A DNA stretch of 23,404 bases from NCBI GenBank assembly GCA_036003365.1, contig DASYSL010000027.1, positions 1-23,404 on the forward strand. The letters are read 5' to 3'. The stretch comes from DASYSL01 sp036003365 (GTDB taxonomy: Bacteria; Eisenbacteria; RBG-16-71-46; DASYSL01). The notes under the pieces were generated by a model. That model was not told where the DNA came from and searched no databases. It was given only the letters and a program-made list of their open reading frames with translations. The translations under genes and the position numbers were made by a program. Every line of letters begins with the position of its first letter. Positions within the stretch are counted from its first letter, which is position 1. Below, in pieces: positions 6,770-13,912 of the stretch.

Positions 6770-7360
6770 ATGAAGATCCAGATGACGGGACGGCACGTCA
6801 CCGTGCCGGCGACCGTCAAGCGGCGGCTCGCCGAGCGCCTCGAGAAGCTGACCCGCTACTTGCCCGATCTGTCCGAAGCCCAGGTCAAGCTGTCGGCCCA
6901 GAAGTACCGCCACACGGCCGAGATCCTGATCCACGTGCGCCACGAGGACCACGTCTCGCGCGGCGAGGCGGGGGACCTCGAGTCGGCCATCGACACGGCG
7001 GCCGACCGTCTCGAAGCCCAGGTGCGCAAGCTCAAGGAAAAGCGCATGAAGCGCGTGGCCGCGCACAAGGCGCCCGACGGTCCGCTGCGCCGCTCGGCGG
7101 TGCGCGCCGCGCTCGAAGTGGCGCCGGCCCCCAAGCCCGCGCGCGGCAACGGGCGCGAGGATGGCGTGAGCCTCGGGCGTGTCCGTGTGGTGCGCGACCG
7201 CCAGGCCGACGCCAAGCCCATCTCGTTGGCGCAGGCGGCCGCGCAGCTCGCGGAATCGGAGGCCGGGTTCATCGTGTTCGTCGACGCGGAGAGCGGACGT
7301 CCGTGCGTGCTCTATCGGCGCGAGGACGGCCAGCTCGCCCTGGTCGAAGCGCGCGCCTAA
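6770..7360 (+). CDS. hpf: Ribosome hibernation promoting factor, long form
   Basis: Long HPF binds the 30S decoding region and dimerises 70S ribosomes into inactive 100S particles in stationary phase. The ATG follows a good GGAGG (6760-6764). The protein is 196 residues, so it is the long type rather than the roughly 95-residue enterobacterial form. The N-terminal domain (1 to about 100) starts MKIQMTGRHVTVP and contains the basic KLKEKRMKR helix. A variable linker of about 30 residues follows. The C-terminal dimerisation domain (about 137-193) contains KPISLAQAAAQL, FIVFVDAESG and VLYRREDGQLALVE. Its place after rpoN is conserved in many bacteria. Confidence 0.95.
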   Translation: MKIQMTGRHVTVPATVKRRLAERLEKLTRYLPDLSEAQVKLSAQKYRHTAEILIHVRHEDHVSRGEAGDLESAIDTAADRLEAQVRKLKEKRMKRVAAHKAPDGPLRRSAVRAALEVAPAPKPARGNGREDGVSLGRVRVVRDRQADAKPISLAQAAAQLAESEAGFIVFVDAESGRPCVLYRREDGQLALVEARA

Positions 7361-7384
7361 GGGCTGCGCGCGGCCGCCGGCGGG

Positions 7385-7391
7385 AAAGGAG
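7385..7391 (+). promoter_or_regulatory. Shine-Dalgarno site supporting a GTG start for hprK
   Basis: AAAGGAG ends seven bases before GTG 7399. The next in-frame ATG (7414) would be 22 bases away, so the GTG is preferred. Confidence 0.6.
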
Positions 7392-7398
7392 CGCATCG

Positions 7399-8367
7399 GT
7401 GGAGAGCCTGACCATGGCTCGCCTGTTCGAGGATCAGCGCCAGGAGCTGGGGCTCGAGCTCCTGACCGAGTCGCTGGCCTCCAAGCGCGACATCACGGTG
7501 AGCGACATCCATCGCCCCGGGATGTGCCTCATGGGCTTCGTCGAGAACTTCCTGCCCGAGCGCCTGCAGATCATCGGCCAGACCGAGAGCATCTACCTCT
7601 CGCAGCTCTCGGAAGACGACTGCCGCCGCTCCATCGACCGCCTGTTCCAGTTCGAGGTTCCGGGCGTCATGGTGGCCAAGTCGCTCGAGCTGCCCGCCTA
7701 CTTCACCGAGCGCGCCAACCAGTGTCAGGTGCCGATTCTGCGCACGGCGATGAGCACCACGCCGTTCATCCACCAGCTGACGTCGTATCTCGACGCCATG
7801 TTCTCGCCGCAGACCAACGTGCACGGCTCGCTCGTCGACGTGTACGGCGTCGGCCTTCTGTTCACCGGCCGGAGCGCCATCGGCAAGAGCGAGACGGCGC
7901 TCGATCTCGTGGAGCGCGGCCACCGGCTGGTGGCCGACGACGTGGTCACCATCACGCGGCGCCACGGCGACATCCTGATCGGCACCGGCAACCAGCTCCT
8001 GCGCCACCACATGGAGATCCGCGGCCTGGGCATCATCGACGTGCAGAGCGTGTTCGGCATCCGCTCGATTCGCGTGCAGAAGCGCGTCGAGGTCCAGGTC
8101 GAGCTGCGCGAGTGGAGCGCCGACGAGGACTACGACCGCACCGGCCTCGACCGGCGCAAGAACGAGATCCTGGGCATCCCGATTCCCTCCGTGGTCATCC
8201 CCATCGTGCCCGGCAAGAACGTCACCGTGATCGCCGAGGTGATCGCGCTCGACTACCTGCTCAAAGCCTACGGCTACAACGCCGCCGAGCGCTTGAACGC
8301 GCATCTCATGGAGATGATGAAGCGGCGCAGCCAGGCCAAGGCCTGGGTGCGCGAGGACACGGAGTAA
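7399..8367 (+). CDS. hprK: HPr kinase/phosphorylase
   Basis: HprK phosphorylates HPr on Ser46 using ATP or pyrophosphate and also removes that phosphate. It thereby tunes PTS activity and, in Firmicutes, carbon catabolite control. The protein has 322 residues, a full-length two-domain form. The N-terminal domain spans about 1-130. The catalytic domain holds HGSLVDVYGVG (His142), the P-loop GRSAIGKS (157-164), ETALDLVERGHRLVADD, and the family signature MEIRGLGIID (205-214). The DVQSVFGIR segment follows, and the C-terminal block PGKNVTVIAE...YGYNAAE closes the match. Most homologues read GDSGVGKS at the P-loop; GRSAIGKS is a mild variant that keeps Gly, Lys and Ser. It lies between hpf and the PTS genes, and its expected target is the ptsH product encoded 2.4 kb downstream. 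Confidence 0.97.
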   Translation: MESLTMARLFEDQRQELGLELLTESLASKRDITVSDIHRPGMCLMGFVENFLPERLQIIGQTESIYLSQLSEDDCRRSIDRLFQFEVPGVMVAKSLELPAYFTERANQCQVPILRTAMSTTPFIHQLTSYLDAMFSPQTNVHGSLVDVYGVGLLFTGRSAIGKSETALDLVERGHRLVADDVVTITRRHGDILIGTGNQLLRHHMEIRGLGIIDVQSVFGIRSIRVQKRVEVQVELREWSADEDYDRTGLDRRKNEILGIPIPSVVIPIVPGKNVTVIAEVIALDYLLKAYGYNAAERLNAHLMEMMKRRSQAKAWVREDTE

Positions 8368-8383
8368 AGGGGGGCGGGCGGCC

Positions 8384-8791
8384 ATGCTGCGCGGACTGCT
8401 CATCACCCATGGCGACCTCGGCGCCTCGCTGCTCGAGACCGCGATCGGCATCGTCGGCCCGGCACCGGGCGTCGAGGCCATCTCCAACCGCGGGCAATCG
8501 CGCGAGGGCCTGACGCGCCTCATCGAAGCCCGGTTGGCGGCGTGGGACGGGGAAGAGGGCGTGGTGCTCACCGACATCCACGGCGGCTCGTGCGCGCAGG
8601 CGGCGATGTCGGGCGCGCTCGCCGGTCGCGGCGCGCCCGTGGTCACCGGCGTCAACCTGCCCATGCTGGTCGACTTCCTGGTCAATCGCGGCACCTATGC
8701 GGGCGTCGAGATGGCGGCGCGCCTGGTCGAGAAGGGCAAGGCCGGCGTGCGGCTCTTGGATTCCCCCGGAGCGACGAAGGGAAATCCGTGA
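8384..8791 (+). CDS. PTS mannose-family EIIA component
   Basis: EIIA-Man receives phosphate from HPr-His and passes it to EIIB. The protein is a free-standing 135-residue domain; in E. coli ManX it is fused to EIIB. The active-site His9 lies in LITHGDLGASL. The block VVLTDIHGGSCAQAA corresponds to the conserved D-x-x-GGSP region, and GVNLPMLVDF to the GxNLPM motif. It begins 16 nt after hprK without a strong Shine-Dalgarno, and its stop overlaps the EIIB GTG. In many proteobacteria a lone EIIA-Man near hprK is only regulatory; here EIIB, EIIC and EIID follow directly, so a transport role is likelier. The sugar specificity cannot be read from the sequence. Confidence 0.93.
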   Translation: MLRGLLITHGDLGASLLETAIGIVGPAPGVEAISNRGQSREGLTRLIEARLAAWDGEEGVVLTDIHGGSCAQAAMSGALAGRGAPVVTGVNLPMLVDFLVNRGTYAGVEMAARLVEKGKAGVRLLDSPGATKGNP

Positions 8792-9276
8792 GCCTGGCCC
8801 TGGCGCGGGTCGACGATCGGCTCGTGCACGGACAGGTCGTCTTGGCGTGGGCGGGGACGCTCAAAGCGGATCGCTTGCTGGTGGCCGACGACGCGTCGGC
8901 GCGCGCCGACTGGGAGCGCCAGCTCATGCAGGCCTCGGCCGGCGATCTCGAAGTCCAGGTCTTCGCCGTGGCCGAGACCGACGCGCGCCTGCGCGAGGAG
9001 AGTGCCCGGAGCGGGACGGCCATCCTGCTCTTCCGCTCGCCGCGCGCCGCGCTCGCCGCGGTGGAGGCCGGTGCCGCGATCGGCGAGCTCAATCTCGGCG
9101 GTCTCCATCACGCCCCCGGCCGCGAGCCGGTCCTCGACTACCTCTATTTAAACGATGACGACCGCGGCGCCCTGCGCGCTTTGGCGGAGCGCGGCGTCAA
9201 GCTCACGGCGCGCGATCTGCCGTCGTCGCGCCCGCTCCCGGCGGCGGAATGGCTCGAGCCGGGGAACGTGGCGTGA
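8788..9276 (+). CDS. PTS mannose/fructose/sorbose-family EIIB component
   Basis: EIIB accepts phosphate from EIIA and phosphorylates the incoming sugar. The protein is 162 residues, normal for a separate EIIB-Man. The phosphorylated His14 sits in RVDDRLVHGQV, the diagnostic family motif. LLVADDASA and NLGGLHHAPG (family pattern NVGG) are further matches. The GTG start overlaps the EIIA stop (GTGA). Codon 121 is TTA (9148-9150) inside CTC-TAT-TTA-AAC, a very unusual leucine codon in this GC-rich context. The last 20 codons are arginine- and proline-rich, with no recognised role. Confidence 0.93.
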   Translation: MSLALARVDDRLVHGQVVLAWAGTLKADRLLVADDASARADWERQLMQASAGDLEVQVFAVAETDARLREESARSGTAILLFRSPRAALAAVEAGAAIGELNLGGLHHAPGREPVLDYLYLNDDDRGALRALAERGVKLTARDLPSSRPLPAAEWLEPGNVA

Positions 9277-9291
9277 GCCGGTACGGGGCGC

Positions 9292-9296
9292 GGAGG
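9292..9296 (+). promoter_or_regulatory. Shine-Dalgarno site pointing to a CTG start for EIIC
   Basis: GGAGG lies five bases before CTG 9302. No ATG, GTG or TTG occurs in this frame between 9155 and 9302, so the site selects CTG as the probable initiator. Confidence 0.55.
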
Positions 9297-9301
9297 CCCG
9301 G

Positions 9302-10003
9302 CTGAGCGCATCGCTGCTCCTCACCGGACTTCTCGGAGGCTGGCTCGCCGCCGACGCCACCGCATGCTTCCAGCTCCTCGTGAGCCAGCCGCTCGTGGGC
9401 GGCGCACTCGCGGGGGCCGTGTGGGGCGACGTCTACTCGGGCATGCAGGTGGGGGCGCTGCTCCAGCTCTTCGCGCTCGCCGGCCTGCCGCTCGGCGGCC
9501 GCACGCCCGAGGACTACGCGAGCGCCGGCGTGGTCGGTCCCACCGTGGCGCTCACGGTACGGAACACCCTGCCCACGTCCTCGTTCGCGGCACCGCTCGT
9601 GCTCGGCGTGGTCTCGGGATTGTTCGTGGCCCTGCTCGGGCGCGTGCTCGTGCGCTGGTTGCGCGCCCGCAACGTGGGGCTCGCGCATTGGGTCGATGGC
9701 GAGCTCGGGCGTGGCCACGCCGCCGCCTTGGACGGCGCGCAGTCGCTCGGCGTCTTCCATGCGTTCGCCATCGGCGCCGGCTTCACGCTCGCGAGCGCCG
9801 TCGTGCTCGCCGCCGCCACGCGCGCCGCGGTGCGCTTCGATGCGCTCGCGGTCGAGCGCGCGGCAACCCTGGCCGAGCCCGCGCTCTGGGGCATGGGCGC
9901 CGGCCTCGCCGTGCGCCAGCTCGTGGTCGGCGGCCGGCACACGCGCCTTCTCTTTCTTGCCGCGCTCGTCTTCTGGGTCGCGGTGCGCTGGCTCGGACGA
10001 TGA
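9302..10003 (+). CDS. PTS mannose-family EIIC membrane component (probable CTG start)
   Basis: EIIC-Man forms the sugar channel with EIID. The chosen CTG at 9302 follows GGAGG by five bases and gives 233 residues, shorter than the 266 of E. coli ManY. An in-frame ATG at 9155 would overlap EIIB by 122 nt and add an arginine-rich, non-membrane extension, so it is rejected. Conserved features are CFQLLVSQPLVGGALAGAVWGD, MQVGALLQLFALAGLPLG and PEDYASAG near the N-terminus, the equivalent of the Q-x-x-LS-x-PL and G-x-LLEL motifs. Several hydrophobic segments follow (about 10-30, 45-65, 95-120, 155-180, 190-232). It overlaps EIID by ATGA. The shorter length may reflect lost loops; whether transport is intact is not shown. 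Confidence 0.88.
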   Translation: MSASLLLTGLLGGWLAADATACFQLLVSQPLVGGALAGAVWGDVYSGMQVGALLQLFALAGLPLGGRTPEDYASAGVVGPTVALTVRNTLPTSSFAAPLVLGVVSGLFVALLGRVLVRWLRARNVGLAHWVDGELGRGHAAALDGAQSLGVFHAFAIGAGFTLASAVVLAAATRAAVRFDALAVERAATLAEPALWGMGAGLAVRQLVVGGRHTRLLFLAALVFWVAVRWLGR

Positions 10004-10761
10004 CGGCCCCCGCGCCGCGCGTCCGCGCTTCCGATCTCCTGCGCGTGATGGCGCGGAGCTTTCTGCTGCAGGCGATCTGGAATCCCGAGCGCCAGCAGGG
10101 GGCAGGCTTCGCCTTTGCGCTCAGGCCCGTGCTGACGCGACTCTTCGGCAAAGCCGGCGAGGCGCGCGCCCTGGCGCGGCACACCGGCTACTTCAACACG
10201 CATCCGGCGTTTGCCTCGTACGCACTGGGCGCGATCGGGCGTCTGGAATCCGATCGTGCCCAGGGGGCGGAGATCCCGGACGAGGCGGTGGACCGCGCCA
10301 AGGCGACGCTCGGGCCGGCGCTGGCCGCCCTGGGCGACTCCCTCATGTGGTCGACGCTCCGGCCGGTGGCCGCCGCACTGGGTGTCACCTGGGTCCTGGC
10401 CGGAAGCCTGTGGGGACCGCTTCTCTTCCTTCTCCTATACAATGCGCTCCATCTCTACGTGCGGGTGCGCGGGGTCATGGTCGGCTGGCGGATGGGACTC
10501 GGATTCTGGGAGGTGGGGATGCGACGCCGGCTGTCGCGTCTGCGCGTCGGCCTGCGCGTGGGCGCGGTGCTCGGCGCGGTGGCGCTCGCCGACGCCATGG
10601 TGCGCCATGTGGCGGCCGCACCCAGCCCCACCGCGCCGGGCGCGCTCGTCTTCGGCGCCGCCCTCGGCCTGGCGTGGGGCGAGGGACGGCGGCTCTCGGC
10701 GAGCCTGCTCGGACTCGGGCTCTTTTCGCTCGCCCTGGCGTGGGCGACCCTCGTACGTTGA
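10000..10761 (+). CDS. PTS mannose-family EIID membrane component
   Basis: EIID completes the Man-type translocation complex. The protein is 253 residues, against about 283 in E. coli ManZ. Diagnostic blocks are RSFLLQAIWNPERQQGAGFAF near residues 19-39, HTGYFNTHPAFASYALGA and LGPALAALGDSLMWSTLRPV. Hydrophobic segments follow at about 120-150, 185-205 and 215-250. The ATG overlaps the EIIC stop, and the gene ends four bases before the ptsH ATG. A run of AT-rich codons (CTA TAC AAT) occurs at 10434-10442. Confidence 0.93.
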   Translation: MTAPAPRVRASDLLRVMARSFLLQAIWNPERQQGAGFAFALRPVLTRLFGKAGEARALARHTGYFNTHPAFASYALGAIGRLESDRAQGAEIPDEAVDRAKATLGPALAALGDSLMWSTLRPVAAALGVTWVLAGSLWGPLLFLLLYNALHLYVRVRGVMVGWRMGLGFWEVGMRRRLSRLRVGLRVGAVLGAVALADAMVRHVAAAPSPTAPGALVFGAALGLAWGEGRRLSASLLGLGLFSLALAWATLVR

Positions 10762-10765
10762 CGCG

Positions 10766-11032
10766 ATGAAAGAAGCCGTCCTCACCATCACCAACCACGA
10801 CGGCTTCCACATGCGGCCGGCGGGCGAGCTGGTCAAGGTGACCTCGCGCTTCCGCTCGCGCATCACGGTCGAGCGCGACGGGCTCGAGGTGGACGGCAAG
10901 AGCATCCTCGGCGTGCTCATGCTGGCCGCGGGCCAGAGCTCCGAGATCCGCGTGCGCGCCGAGGGTGTCGACGAAGAGGAAGCGATCGAGGCCGTGAGGA
11001 AGCTCCTGGAGGACAAGTTTGGCGAAGAGTAA
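10766..11032 (+). CDS. ptsH: Phosphocarrier protein HPr with both His15 and Ser46
   Basis: HPr carries phosphate from EI to EIIA on His15 and is regulated by HprK on Ser46. The protein has 88 residues, the standard size. His15 is in GFHMRPAGELVK, and Ser46 lies in DGKSILGVLMLAA, exactly at the numbering of Bacillus and E. coli HPr. This makes it a full HPr and a credible HprK substrate. Because Ser46 also occurs in HPr of species without HprK, the pairing with hprK in the same cluster is the stronger argument. There is no Shine-Dalgarno in the four-base gap after EIID, so translation is probably coupled. The 3' end overlaps ptsI by 14 nt. Confidence 0.97.
   Translation: MKEAVLTITNHDGFHMRPAGELVKVTSRFRSRITVERDGLEVDGKSILGVLMLAAGQSSEIRVRAEGVDEEEAIEAVRKLLEDKFGEE
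11008..11012 (+). promoter_or_regulatory. Shine-Dalgarno site inside ptsH that fixes the ptsI TTG start
   Basis: GGAGG is six bases before TTG 11019, within the last codons of ptsH. It supports initiation at TTG in a 14-nt overlap. Confidence 0.65.
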
Positions 11033-12851
11033 GACGCTCACCGGCATCGCCGCCTCGCCCGGCTTCGGCGTGGCGCGCGCCCTCGTCCTCGCCACGCCGG
11101 AGACCGGCGAGAGCCGCCGCATCGCCCCGGCGCAGGCCGAGGCCGAGATCGCGCGCCTCGCCCAGGCCGTGGAGCGCGCGCGCGCCGAGCTGCGCCAGGC
11201 GCTGGTCGAGCTCGAGGAGCTGGGCGAGAAGACGGCGCGCTCGATGGTCGAGATCGAGCTCATGGTGCTCGAGGATCCGGCCACGCTCGCCGCCTTCGAG
11301 GAGCAGGTCACCCAGGAGCATCTCGCGGCCGAGGGCGCCGTGCAGGCGGTGGCCGCGCCCTTCGCCAAGCGCTACTCGCAGCACGAGAGCAAGCAGTATC
11401 AGGACCGCGCCTGGGAGCTGGCGGCGGCGTTCCGCGCCGTGGTCAATCATCTGCAGCGCCGCACCATGCCGCGCTTCGCCGACCTGACCGAGCCGGTGGT
11501 GGTGGTGGCGCGCGATCTCGCGCCCCACGAGACCATCCGCTTCGACGAGCATCGCGACAAGATCGCCGGCATCGCCACCGAGCGCGGCGGGCGCACCTCG
11601 CACTTCGCCATCCTGGCGCGCACCTTCGGCATCCCGTGCGTGGTGGCGTTGCCGCACCTCACCACCGAGACGGTGGATGGCGAGTGGATCACGGTCGACG
11701 GCTTCAGCGGCACGATCGAGATCCGCCCCTCGGCGCGCGCCCTCGACCGTCATCGCCGCCGCCAGAAGCTGCTCGCCGCGCAAGGCGAGCGCCTGACCGC
11801 GCTGCGCCAAGAGCCGTGCCGCACCAAGGACGGCAAGCCGGTCGAGCTCTCGGCCAACATCGAGCTGCCGGCCGAGGTCGAGCACGTGCTGCTCTCGGGC
11901 GCGGCGGGCATCGGCCTCTACCGCACCGAGTTCTTCTATCTCGACCGCCCGCACCTGCCCGGCGAGGAGGAGCAATTCGAGGCCTACGCCTCGGTGGCCG
12001 AGCGCTTGAGCCCGCGCCCGGTCATCATCCGCACCATGGATCTGGGCGGCGACAAGGTGGCCTCGTATCTCGGCGCCACCAAGGAAGCCAATCCCTTCCT
12101 CGGCTGGCGCGGCATCCGCTTCGCGCTCCAGCACCCGGCCATGTTCCGCACCCAGCTGCGCGCCATCTATCGCGCCGGCACGCGCGGCAACCTGCGCATG
12201 ATGTTCCCCATGGTGACCACCTGCTCGGAGCTCGACGATGCGCTCGCGCTGGCGGCCGATGTGCGCGCGGAATTGCAGCGTGAGGGCGCGTCGTTCGATC
12301 CGGACCTCGAGATCGGCATGATGGTGGAGACCCCTTCGGCGGTGTTCGCCGCCGATCTCATGAGCCGCCGCGTGCGCTTCTTCTCCATCGGCTCGAACGA
12401 TCTCATCCAGTACACGCTGGCGATGGACCGCGGCAACGAGCGCATCGCGCACCTCTACGAGCCGCTCGAGCCCGCGGTGCTGCGCGCGGTGGATCAGACG
12501 GTGCGCGCCGGACACGACGCCGACATCTGGGTCGGCCTGTGCGGCGAGATGGCGGGGGATCCGCGGGTCGCCGTCCTGCTCGTGGGCCTGGGCCTGGACG
12601 AGCTCAGCGTGAGCCCGTTCGATGTGCCGCGCGTCAAGGCGGCGCTGGCCGCCGTGGACTGCGGCCGCGCGCAGGCGATCGCGCGCCACTGCCTGACGCT
12701 CGCCTGCGCGCCCGACATCCGCGAGTACCTGCGCCGCGAGCTGAATCCACTCCTGCCCGGGTTCCTGCTCGGCGAGGCCGAGCGCGGCGAAGACGACGGT
12801 GATGCGTCCGCCGACGCCGACTCCGCACCCTCGCGAGCCGAGCCCCGATGA
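11019..12851 (+). CDS. ptsI: Phosphoenolpyruvate-protein phosphotransferase (PTS enzyme I)
   Basis: EI takes phosphate from phosphoenolpyruvate and gives it to HPr-His15. The protein has 610 residues, about 35 more than E. coli EI. The N-terminal HPr-binding and swivelling domains end with GGRTSHFAILARTFGIP, with active His195. The PEP-binding barrel contains GIGLYRTEFFYLDR, RTMDLGGDK, NPFLGWRGIR, MMFPMV, EIGMMVETPSA and SIGSNDLIQYTLAMDR. The catalytic Cys508 is in VGLCGEMAGDP. The last 30 residues are acidic and alanine-rich (GEDDGDASADADSA) and look like an added tail. Translation starts at TTG. The stop overlaps the next gene (ATGA). This is general EI, not the GAF-containing PtsP of the nitrogen PTS. 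Confidence 0.98.
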   Translation: MAKSKTLTGIAASPGFGVARALVLATPETGESRRIAPAQAEAEIARLAQAVERARAELRQALVELEELGEKTARSMVEIELMVLEDPATLAAFEEQVTQEHLAAEGAVQAVAAPFAKRYSQHESKQYQDRAWELAAAFRAVVNHLQRRTMPRFADLTEPVVVVARDLAPHETIRFDEHRDKIAGIATERGGRTSHFAILARTFGIPCVVALPHLTTETVDGEWITVDGFSGTIEIRPSARALDRHRRRQKLLAAQGERLTALRQEPCRTKDGKPVELSANIELPAEVEHVLLSGAAGIGLYRTEFFYLDRPHLPGEEEQFEAYASVAERLSPRPVIIRTMDLGGDKVASYLGATKEANPFLGWRGIRFALQHPAMFRTQLRAIYRAGTRGNLRMMFPMVTTCSELDDALALAADVRAELQREGASFDPDLEIGMMVETPSAVFAADLMSRRVRFFSIGSNDLIQYTLAMDRGNERIAHLYEPLEPAVLRAVDQTVRAGHDADIWVGLCGEMAGDPRVAVLLVGLGLDELSVSPFDVPRVKAALAAVDCGRAQAIARHCLTLACAPDIREYLRRELNPLLPGFLLGEAERGEDDGDASADADSAPSRAEPR

Positions 12852-13912
12852 GCGATCGGCTCGGACCGGCCGCCCTTCGCACCCACGACTCTGGCGGCAT
12901 GGAAGGGCTCGTGCGGGCATGGCCCGAGCAGATCCGAAGCCAACGCGCGGCCTTGGCGCAAGCGCCCTGGCCCAAGCTGGCGACCCCACGCCTCCTCGCC
13001 GTGGGCGCCCTCGGCGGCTCGGCCACCGCGGCCGAGCTCGTGCGCGGCCTCGAGGACGATCGCCTGCCCGTGCCCTTCCTCGTGGTGCGCGAGTACGAGT
13101 GGCCGGCCACCGTCGGGCCCGGCAGCCTCTGCGTTCTCTCCTCTTATTCGGGCAACACCGAGGAGACGCTCGCCCTCTACGACGACGCCGGAGCGCGCGG
13201 AGCGGCCCGCGCCGTGATCAGCTCCGGGGGCGAGATCACGCGCCGCGCTCGTGCCGACGGAGTCCCGTATGTTTCGGTGCCTTCGGGGCTTCCCCCTCGC
13301 GCGGCCCTCGGATATAGTCTGATTTCCTTGCTCGCGCTCCTGCCATCGCTGGGTTTCGGCGGTGAGGGCGAGGAGGCGCTGTCCGAGGCCGAAGCCGTAC
13401 TCGCCGAGGGCAATCGCCGGCTCGCTCCCGAATCGCCGGAAGCCGAGAATCCTGCCAAGAGACTGGCTCTGGCTCTGCACGGCCGCGTCGTGGTGGCGTA
13501 CACGGCGGCCCGCTTCCTGGCCGGGGCGGCGCTCAGGTGGAAGGGGCAGGTCAACGAGAACGCCAAGACCCCGGCCTTCTCGAACGCCCTGCCGGAGCTC
13601 AATCACAACGAGAGCGTGGGCTGGGAAGCGCTGCGCGCTTTCCACGATCGCTTCGGCGTCGTGTGTCTGCGCGATCTCGACGAGCACCCGCGCGCCGCCG
13701 CACAGATGGAGTGGACGCGGAGCATGCTCGAAAGCGAGGGGCTCACGGTGTGCGAGGCGCGCTCGAGCGGCAAAAGCCGGCTCGCGCGGCTCGTCTCGCT
13801 GGTGCAGCTCGGCGATTGGGTGTCCTTGTATTTGGCGGCGCTCGGGGGCGTGGATCCGACTCCCATCACCAAGATCGACGCTCTGAAGCGCACGTTGGAG
13901 ACGACGCGTTGA
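12848..13912 (+). CDS. Bifunctional phosphoglucose/phosphomannose isomerase
   Basis: Enzymes of this SIS-domain family interconvert glucose-6-P, mannose-6-P and fructose-6-P. The protein has 354 residues. The first SIS subdomain contains AVGALGGSATAAEL (51-64), SSYSGNTEETL (98-108) and PSGLPPRAALGYS (145-157). The second contains KGQVNENAKTPAF with Glu237 and ALPELNHNE with His253; the 16-residue spacing matches the catalytic Glu/His pair of the Pyrobaculum enzyme. The C-terminal VDPTPITKIDALKRTL is typical. Placement right after ptsI is sensible, because the Man-type PTS would release hexose-6-phosphates. The codons around 13259-13340 are markedly AT-richer than the rest. Which of the two activities dominates cannot be told. 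Confidence 0.92.
   Translation: MSDRLGPAALRTHDSGGMEGLVRAWPEQIRSQRAALAQAPWPKLATPRLLAVGALGGSATAAELVRGLEDDRLPVPFLVVREYEWPATVGPGSLCVLSSYSGNTEETLALYDDAGARGAARAVISSGGEITRRARADGVPYVSVPSGLPPRAALGYSLISLLALLPSLGFGGEGEEALSEAEAVLAEGNRRLAPESPEAENPAKRLALALHGRVVVAYTAARFLAGAALRWKGQVNENAKTPAFSNALPELNHNESVGWEALRAFHDRFGVVCLRDLDEHPRAAAQMEWTRSMLESEGLTVCEARSSGKSRLARLVSLVQLGDWVSLYLAALGGVDPTPITKIDALKRTLETTR

Noticed and set aside
9155..9301. N-terminal extension of EIIC from ATG 9155
   Set aside because: It would overlap EIIB by 122 nt, is arginine/serine-rich and lacks membrane character; the Shine-Dalgarno points to CTG 9302.
10413..10443. Possible internal promoter in EIID (TATACA/TACAAT before ptsH)
   Set aside because: No convincing -35 is present, and the AT-rich codons encode a normal Leu-Tyr-Asn segment of EIID.
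10917..12989. A 690-codon open frame on the minus strand opposite ptsI
   Set aside because: It is antisense to a perfect enzyme I gene, and its translation is rich in His, Ala, Arg and Gly with no recognisable motif. Such frames are expected in GC-rich DNA.
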